From: an uncultured Caldilinea sp.
GTDB taxonomy: Bacteria; Chloroflexota; Anaerolineae; Caldilineales; Caldilineaceae
Length of the DNA stretch: 9,480 nt
Assembly: GCF_937128415.1 (NCBI RefSeq)
Contig: NZ_CAKZMJ010000029.1
Coordinates: forward strand, 1-9,480
Direction of reading: 5' to 3'
Shown here: positions 1-9,480 of the stretch, piece after piece
Position numbering within the stretch: position 1 is the stretch's first letter
Layout: every line of letters begins with the position of its first letter
The notes under the pieces: model-generated
Databases searched by the model: none
What the model was told of the DNA's origin: nothing
Seen by the model: the letters and a program-made list of their open reading frames with translations, nothing else
Made by a program: the position numbers and the translations under genes

Positions 1-414
<414 letters not shown>

Positions 415-442
415 AAAAACAGTTCAAAGATGCGTCGTTCGT

Positions 443-474
443 CTTGACAACCGGTCAAGGCGTTCCACTGTAAC
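443..474 (+). promoter_or_regulatory. Possible promoter/operator upstream of the oxidase genes
   Basis: A TTGACA box at 444-449 lies within a perfect dyad CTTGAC-AACCG-GTCAAG (443-459). A weak -10-like TGTAAC follows at 469-474 with a long 19-base spacer. The arrangement could give the oxidase genes their own start site, with a regulator binding over the -35 box. The -10 is poor and the arms are only six bases, so this is tentative. Read-through from the Sco gene is equally possible. Confidence 0.25.
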
Positions 475-516
475 GGCATGATCAACGTCCAACGTAGAGG
501 AGAAAAGGAGCATTGC

Positions 517-1241
<725 letters not shown>

Positions 1242-1257
1242 AGCAACGGAGGAATCG

Positions 1258-2980
<1,723 letters not shown>

Positions 2981-3031
2981 GGCGCTCACACGTCACTTTC
3001 TCCTCTTCCCACCGGCCTCCAGGCCAAGCAC

Positions 3032-3069
3032 GCATCTTCCAGGAAGCTTTGAAACTTCCTGGAAGATGC
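3032..3069. repeat. Perfect 15-bp inverted repeat with self-palindromic arms
   Basis: Arms GCATCTTCCAGGAAG (3032-3046) and CTTCCTGGAAGATGC (3055-3069) pair perfectly around an eight-base loop CTTTGAAA. Each arm is itself an odd palindrome (CTTCC-A-GGAAG and CTTCC-T-GGAAG), so the unit can fold as one long hairpin or as two small ones. It starts 51 bases after the subunit I stop. No T-run follows, so it is not a classical intrinsic terminator. It could block 3' exonucleases, act as a bidirectional terminator, or be a dispersed REP-like element. Confidence 0.85.
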
Positions 3070-3128
3070 CGCCCACTTTGCGCACGAACCCGGCAAGCGG
3101 TCAATCCCCGTTCGCCAATCTCTGAGAT

Positions 3129-3168
3129 CGCCGACCTCCGACAAATTTTTTGCGATCGGAGACCGGCG
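3129..3168. repeat. Imperfect inverted repeat
   Basis: Arms 3129-3141 (CGCCGACCTCCGA) and 3156-3168 (TCGGAGACCGGCG) pair at 11 of 13 positions around a 14-base AT-rich loop that contains a run of six T. The T-run is inside the loop and does not follow the stem, so a standard terminator is unlikely on either strand. The role is unknown. Confidence 0.55.
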
Positions 3169-3250
3169 CCGCACACTAGCCACTTGACCAGTTCACAGAC
3201 TGCTACCCTGACCAGCATTACTTCTCCCCAGGTGCACGACGTGCCTTCAC

Positions 3251-3290
3251 AGTGTATGGTTTACACTAATCGACGTATCGCAATCATATT
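3251..3290 (+). promoter_or_regulatory. Putative ppdK promoter with operator-like dyad
   Basis: A TTTACA box (3260-3265) and a CATATT box (3285-3290) are separated by 19 bases, about 75 bases before the ppdK start, in the AT-richest part of the spacer. The perfect dyad AGTGTA-TGGTT-TACACT (3251-3267) covers the -35 box, where a repressor would typically bind. The boxes are inferred by eye, and the spacer is longer than the optimal 17 bases. Confidence 0.4.
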
Positions 3291-3302
3291 TTTATTTTCT
3301 GT

Positions 3303-3318
3303 CTCACATCGTTGTGAG
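3303..3318 (+). promoter_or_regulatory. Dyad in the ppdK leader
   Basis: CTCACA-TCGT-TGTGAG is a perfect six-base dyad with a four-base centre. It lies just downstream of the putative promoter and 48 bases before the ppdK ATG. It could be a DNA operator or a small mRNA hairpin. The sequence shows only the symmetry. Confidence 0.4.
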
Positions 3319-3366
3319 CTGACCGGCCGTTCAATTGCGAATCTTTTTACCAAGGAGAAATCTGCG

Positions 3367-6185
<2,819 letters not shown>

Positions 6186-6217
6186 GAAGAGGCGCTGGCG
6201 CAGGCCGGCGCCTCTTC
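6186..6217 (+). terminator. Hairpin terminator after ppdK
   Basis: Stem 6186-6198 pairs with 6205-6217: ten perfect pairs GAAGAGGCGC/GCGCCTCTTC, then one G-T and two G-C pairs, closing a six-base loop CGCAGG. It starts 32 bases after the ppdK stop. The tail begins TATT and has a T-run only at 6230-6234, so the U-tract is imperfect, but position and stability favour a transcription end. Confidence 0.65.
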
Positions 6218-6524
6218 TATTGCTGAGATTTTTGTAAGCTCAACTCCGAGACAAAAACCGCCCTGAGCCAAGACCTATTCGTGATTCCACCTATAAATTT
6301 TAAGCCATCGGCCCTCTGACCTGACAAAACCTCGCTTTTCCTCCAGACAAAAGAGGGACGCCCAAACAACAAATGTCGTATTTCATCAATCAATTGCAGT
6401 AGCTCGTCCGCCTCGCTCGCCTTCCATTTCAGCAAAAATGTACAGTCTTTGCGCCCTATCAAGCGCTCCATAAAGCTTGCTATATTGTAAGCAAACTCGA
6501 AACGGACCCGGGAGAACGGAATTC
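6218..6524. other. AT-richer intergenic region, no convincing gene
   Basis: This stretch is clearly less GC-rich than the genes on either side. An 84-codon minus-strand frame (6471 to 6217) exists, beginning MERLIGRKDC, but it has no ribosome binding site, its end runs into the terminator stem, and I recognise nothing in it. A dyad TTGCT...AGCAA (6477-6481/6490-6494) surrounds TATATT (6481-6486), which could be a -10 box for the protease gene. No good -35 box is visible. Confidence 0.5.
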
Positions 6525-7844
6525 ATGAGGAATTCATTCAGTCTCCGGGCGTATGTGGGCCACATCCTTTCTGCACTTATTCTCTTTTGTTCATTCGCAG
6601 CGACGCCCCATCTCGCCCGGGCGCAAACGACGGAAAATCTCGAACCTGTTTTCTTAATTGCCTTTCAGGACGAGACAACCGAAGAGGAAAAGTCGGCTGC
6701 ACTGGCCATGCTGGGGTTGACGCCGCAGCGTTGGCTTACGCATGCGAACGTGGTGCAGGCGACATTGCAACAGCAAGGCGCCGTTTTCGCCAGCCATGCC
6801 CTGGAGGCCGTTGCTCCTTATGTAGCCTACATCGAGCCTGACGTCGTCGTCACCGGCGCGCTCACGCCGAACGACCCGGCTTTCAACATCCAGGGAGACG
6901 TCTACGGGCAAACCCTCATAGAGGCGTTGCAAGGCTGGAACATCCACACCGGCGGTGCGGACGGAATCATCGCCGTGCTCGACACCGGCATCAATCTGAA
7001 TCACCCAGAGTTCGCCGGTCGCATTCTTCCAGGCTATGACTTCATCAACGACGACGCTGATCCGATTGACGACCACGGGCATGGCACCCACGTGGCGGGG
7101 ATCGCGGCAGCGGCGCTCAACAACGGCGCCGGCGCCGCCGGCGTCTGTCCTCAATGCACGATTTTGCCGGTCAAGGTGTTGGACAGCGGCAACAAAGGCA
7201 CGTGGGGGACAGTCGCTGCAGGCATCTACTACGCCGTTGATCAGGGGGCGCGCGTGATTAATCTGAGCCTGGGCGCCACCGCCTCCAGCAAAACGTTGGA
7301 AAGGGCGATTCAATACGCCGAGGAGCACGACGTCATCGTGGTGGCCGCCGCCGGCAACGCCGCCAGCGAGACGCCTTTCTATCCGGCGGCGCTGCCCTAC
7401 GTCATCGCCGTAGGCGCCACGACCGCTCAGGATGTCCTGTGGCCGCTGAGCAACACCGGCGAGCACATCGACCTGACGGCGCCAGGGCATCGCATTTACA
7501 GCACTTTTCGCAACCCGGAGTACGCCTATATGTCCGGCACCAGCATGGCGACGCCGTTCGTCAGCGGGCTGGCCGGCCTGCTGGTGAGCTTCAATCCGGC
7601 ATGGACGCGAGACGAGATTTTTCAGTTGATGACGGCCAATGCCGATGACCTTGGCGCCCCAGGCAAAGACGCACAATATGGATTCGGTCGCATCAACGTC
7701 CATCGAACGCTCGTCGCAGCCAATGGCGGGGTGGACGCCCCTGAGCCCGCAGCGCCGCCCACGGACGAAGCAGAGCCGCCTGCAACGCCAGAGCCGTTCG
7801 ATGCTACGACTCCGATCTATTTGCCGCTGATCACGCAAGGGTGA
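6525..7844 (+). CDS. Secreted subtilisin-like serine protease (S8 family)
   Basis: Exported endopeptidase of 439 residues. A signal peptide covers residues 1-33 (positive N-end, hydrophobic 11-26, Ala-Arg-Ala before the likely cut). An inhibitor_I9-like propeptide follows (about 40-112, from EPVFLIAFQDETTEEE to VAYIEPDVVV). The catalytic domain carries Asp153 (AVLDTGI), His186 (GHGTHVAG), oxyanion Asn278 (AAAGNAA) and Ser340 (SGTSMATP), so it should be active. Cys208 and Cys211 (VCPQC) sit in a surface loop and may form a disulphide. The end is a Pro/Ala/Glu linker (about 402-425) and a hydrophobic tail IYLPLITQG. The ATG at 6525 is chosen over an upstream in-frame TTG at 6477, because GGGAG (6510-6514) precedes it and the signal peptide then begins normally. 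It appears monocistronic. The substrate is unknown; it may serve protein scavenging. Confidence 0.95.
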   Translation: MRNSFSLRAYVGHILSALILFCSFAATPHLARAQTTENLEPVFLIAFQDETTEEEKSAALAMLGLTPQRWLTHANVVQATLQQQGAVFASHALEAVAPYVAYIEPDVVVTGALTPNDPAFNIQGDVYGQTLIEALQGWNIHTGGADGIIAVLDTGINLNHPEFAGRILPGYDFINDDADPIDDHGHGTHVAGIAAAALNNGAGAAGVCPQCTILPVKVLDSGNKGTWGTVAAGIYYAVDQGARVINLSLGATASSKTLERAIQYAEEHDVIVVAAAGNAASETPFYPAALPYVIAVGATTAQDVLWPLSNTGEHIDLTAPGHRIYSTFRNPEYAYMSGTSMATPFVSGLAGLLVSFNPAWTRDEIFQLMTANADDLGAPGKDAQYGFGRINVHRTLVAANGGVDAPEPAAPPTDEAEPPATPEPFDATTPIYLPLITQG

Positions 7845-7935
7845 ATCACCCCACAAAACAGAGCAATCCACGCCGTTGCCGGAGCCCTGACAGTTCTGTG
7901 ATGTTTCTTTTTTAACCGATGGTGCTAGTTGAAAA

Positions 7936-7994
7936 AGTCATGAGGTGCACTGCTCCAAAAGTCTACCAAACAAAAGGAGCAAGCCCTCATGACT
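7936..7994 (+). repeat. Hairpin masking the ribosome site and start codon of an IS gene
   Basis: Outer arms AGTCATGAGG (7936-7945) and CCTCATGACT (7985-7994) pair perfectly; inner arms TGCTCC (7951-7956) and GGAGCA (7976-7981) pair perfectly. The GGAG of the ribosome binding site (7976-7979) and the ATG (7989-7991) of the following coding fragment are both inside the stem. In IS10 and IS50, comparable hairpins formed only on read-through transcripts stop translation of transposase. The same role here is inferred. Confidence 0.6.
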
Positions 7995-8033
7995 ACCGAA
8001 GATTTTATCATTGAACGGCCTTGGTGCATATAA
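7989..8033 (+). pseudogene. 5' remnant of a transposase gene, cut by an IS5-like element
   Basis: ATG, ten bases after AAGGAG (7974-7979), opens MTTEDFIIE, which resembles the first residues of a group of DDE transposases (IS982-like or related) that I recall from Chloroflexota and cyanobacteria. After residue 9 or 10 the frame enters the terminal repeat of the IS5-like element and stops at TAA 8031-8033. The rest of the gene is not on the other side of that element. Only nine residues support the family, so the identity is uncertain, but the ribosome site, masking hairpin and abrupt end favour a truncated IS gene. Confidence 0.45.
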
Positions 8034-9102
8034 ATCAGGATACAGGCAAAAGCGGGCGGAATGCTCCTCGCATCGTGGGCCGGCTTAGACCGGCGCATAG
8101 CTATCCGGCATGCCCAGATGGGTCATCCGATTGAGCGCCTGGCAGCGAATCCGCACCTGGGTGCGCTGCGTGGCGAGCAAACGCGCCCTCAAATGGTCCC
8201 CAAAGAGGGTTTTCAGGCGAAAAACGGTCGTTGCCGCCAGCGAACGGCGATGAGAGTGGGCAGCCCGTTTCCAGGCGCCACGGCCATGGCGGCAAATAGA
8301 GCGCAAGTTCTCATCGCGTGGATGGGGCGGTGCTTTGCAGTTGCCATGTGGCCAGATGCGGGCATCCCGGCGGGGTGGAATGGCGATGTGAGCGCCAGGA
8401 CTGTGCGCCTGGAGAGCCTGATAGACGCTGCGCCGGTCGTAGGCGCCATCGCCTGCTGCGCTGGCCATCGGGTTTGCCACTTGCTCCAACATGGGCGGGA
8501 GCGCCTCCGCATCAGACACACCGGCGTCCGTCACTTCCACGGCCTGAAGTGCACCGCTCTGACCGTCCACCGCAAGGTGAACCTTGCGCCAGGCGCGCCG
8601 CTGCGACCAGCCATGTTGACGCACTTTCCACTCGCCTTCGCCATAGAGCTTCAACCCACTGCAGTCGAACACGAGGTGCAACGCACCTGTCGCCCGTTTG
8701 GAAGACTCACCTGCACCGTCCCACCCCGCCGCGACAGGGTGGTGTGATCGGGCATGGGCAGCGCCCCCTGCAAAAGCGGAAACGGCGAACGCATGCACCC
8801 CTCGGCGCCCCGGTTGGTCAGGTGAAAGACTTCCCGAAGGATCAACATCGCCTCAATCGCTTGCGCACTGGAAATGAACTGAGCCCCGCGCTGGGGCGGC
8901 CCAGCAGCGCGCCAGTTTTTCAACCCATCCTCCGACACCCAGACGGTCAGCGAACCCCGCTGGACCAATGCCGGGTCGTATTCCGACCAGTTGCGAACAT
9001 GATATACTGTCTTGCGGCGCAGGCGAGTAGGCTTGGTTTTCTTGGTCATATCCCAAGTTTACTTGACCTGCTCCGCTTTTTACTCTTTCATGCACCAAAG
9101 CC
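8017..9102 (-). mobile_element. Degenerate IS5-family (IS903-like) insertion sequence
   Basis: The element is about 1,086 bases long and bounded by imperfect terminal inverted repeats. The left end is GGCCTTGGTGCAT (8017-8029); the right end, read on the minus strand from 9102, is GGCTTTGGTGCAT (to 9090), 12 of 13 matching. Between them lies one transposase reading region on the minus strand filling nearly the whole length, as in IS5-family elements. I see no target-site duplication: the bases just outside (TTGAAC on the left, CATATACT on the right) do not match. The outer limits could be a few bases off. Confidence 0.75.
8085..9049 (-). pseudogene. IS5-family transposase, frameshifted and catalytically dead
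   Basis: DDE transposase in two frames. The first frame starts at ATG 9049 (MTKKTKPTRL, then VRNWSEYDPALVQRGSLTVW and PMPDHTTLSRR, typical IS903-group N-terminus) and leaves the family sequence near 8697. The second frame resumes at KRATGALHLVFDCSG and runs to TAA at 8085. The break is at CCAAAC on the minus strand (about 8697-8699): one extra A would restore Pro-Lys-Arg-Ala-Thr. The rejoined protein would have about 321 residues, close to IS903 (307). First Asp is in VFDCSG (codon 8664-8666) and second Asp is in the GDGAYD motif. The third residue, normally Glu in RSLAETT, is Ala (GCA, 8232-8234) in RSLAATT. Programmed frameshifting is conceivable but the site is not a classical slippery heptamer, and the lost Glu argues for decay. 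Confidence 0.85.
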
Positions 9103-9131
9103 CATATACTCTAACGTACATATCCCAGTGG

Positions 9132-9237
9132 GGAGGATCATGATGAAAACGCAAGCACTTGTTCTCTCATAAACGGGCGCCGGCTCCGGACATGTACAAA
9201 GGAGGATCATGATGAAAACGCAAGCCTTTGTTCTCTC
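9132..9237 (+). repeat. Direct repeat of a gene start (two 37-base copies)
   Basis: Copies at 9132-9168 and 9201-9237 match at 35 of 37 positions, 69 bases apart. Each holds GGAGG, then ATGATG and the first codons of a signal peptide (MMKTQA). The second copy continues into the CSLREA gene. The first stops after ten codons. Confidence 0.9.
9140..9172 (+). pseudogene. Ten-codon remnant of a duplicated CSLREA gene start
   Basis: ATGATG after GGAGG (9132-9136) encodes MMKTQALVLS and then TAA (9170-9172). It equals the beginning of the next gene but for Leu instead of Phe at position 7, and lacks the rest of the signal peptide. It could be what is left of a paralogous gene after deletion next to the IS, or less likely a translated leader peptide that affects the gene 37 bases downstream. 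Confidence 0.5.
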
Positions 9238-9480
9238 TGTTCTGCTGCTGGCAGCGCTGGTCTTTGTGGGCCTGCCCGCGCCAAAGGCATATGCAGCAGC
9301 CCTCATCATTGTGAATACCACCGCCGATGAATTGAACAGCGACGGCGACTGCTCACTGCGTGAAGCGATCCAGGCGGCCAATACTAACGCTAGGGTTGAC
9401 GCATGCACAGCCGGCAGCGGCGACGACACCATCGTCTTCGACCCCAACCTAGGCGCCGCGACGATTACGCTGACCATGGG
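9212..9480 (+). CDS. Secreted CSLREA-domain protein, 5' part
   Basis: Start of an exported protein, open to the window end (89 codons visible). A signal peptide covers residues 1-28 (Lys2, hydrophobic 6-20, AYA before the likely cut). The mature start ALIIVNTTADE and the DGDCSLREAI motif (44-53), followed by QAANTN, are the signature of the CSLREA domain, which usually stands at the N-terminus of large cell-surface or secreted proteins with beta-helix repeats. The following GDDTIVFDP segment is typical of such parallel beta-helix proteins. Of two adjacent ATGs (9209 and 9212), the second has the better distance (six bases) from GGAGG at 9201-9205. Function of the whole protein cannot be told; adhesion or surface-layer roles are guesses. 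Confidence 0.88.
   Translation, partial: MKTQAFVLSVLLLAALVFVGLPAPKAYAAALIIVNTTADELNSDGDCSLREAIQAANTNARVDACTAGSGDDTIVFDPNLGAATITLTM

Larger units (their letters stand above)
2981..3366. other. Non-coding spacer between oxidase operon and ppdK
   Basis: No convincing gene lies in these 386 bases. An open frame joined to ppdK runs back into the oxidase gene, but its translation upstream of 3367 resembles no protein and lacks a ribosome binding site. The spacer holds a strong inverted repeat at 3032-3069, an imperfect hairpin at 3129-3168, a dyad over a putative -35 box at 3251-3267 and a dyad in the leader at 3303-3318. The last 120 bases are more AT-rich, as expected for a promoter region. Confidence 0.7.

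Noticed and set aside
6217..6471. 84-codon minus-strand frame in the spacer after ppdK
   Set aside because: There is no ribosome binding site, its 3' end lies in the terminator stem, and no motif is recognisable. It might be real only if conserved in relatives.
7860..7916. Terminator for the protease gene (T-rich TTTCTTTTTT at 7903-7912)
   Set aside because: Only very short stems (ACAG/CTGT) precede the T-run, too weak to call an intrinsic terminator.
8690..8705. Programmed -1 frameshift in the IS5-like transposase
   Set aside because: The site CCAAAC does not form a classical X-XXY-YYZ heptamer, and the catalytic Glu is also lost, so simple decay explains it better.
8061..9172. Plus-strand open frames across the IS
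   Set aside because: They are antisense to the clear IS5-type transposase and contain no family motif.

Overview
The window most likely comes from a bacterium of the Chloroflexota (Caldilinea-like or a relative). This is an inference from three things: GC-rich coding sequence with a Thermus-like ba3-type oxidase; a secreted protease ending in a Pro/Ala-rich linker plus a short IYLPLI-type tail, as I recall from many secreted proteins of that phylum; and a secreted CSLREA-domain protein. No rRNA, tRNA or CRISPR array is present, and species cannot be fixed from the sequence alone.

Layout. (1) 1-2980, plus strand: a respiratory cluster with the 3' end of a Sco1/SenC copper chaperone, a 39-residue CoxIIa-like subunit (too short for usual gene calling), the CuA subunit II and the heme-copper subunit I of a ba3-type cytochrome c oxidase. 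The order IIa-II-I matches the Thermus ba3 arrangement. The genes are tightly spaced and share good ribosome binding sites, so the oxidase genes are probably one operon, with Sco delivering copper to the CuA site. (2) 2981-3366: a non-coding spacer with a strong nested palindrome, a second imperfect hairpin, and two small dyads around a putative promoter. (3) 3367-6153: a complete pyruvate, phosphate dikinase, followed by a good hairpin terminator. (4) 6218-6524: an AT-richer spacer. (5) 6525-7844: a complete secreted subtilisin-like protease. (6) 7900-9102: a mobile-element graveyard. The first codons of one transposase gene, with a hairpin covering its ribosome binding site and start codon, abut a roughly 1.09-kb IS5-family (IS903-like) element on the minus strand. 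The transposase of that element is broken by a frameshift and by loss of the catalytic glutamate. (7) 9132-9480: a duplicated gene start, then the 5' part of a secreted CSLREA-domain protein that runs off the window.

The oxidase block and the dikinase are ordinary housekeeping genes. The less ordinary signals are a six-residue insertion in the CuA ligand loop, the palindrome after the oxidase operon, the start-codon-masking hairpin of the truncated IS, and the repeated leader of the CSLREA gene next to the IS. I saw no convincing new multi-gene system.
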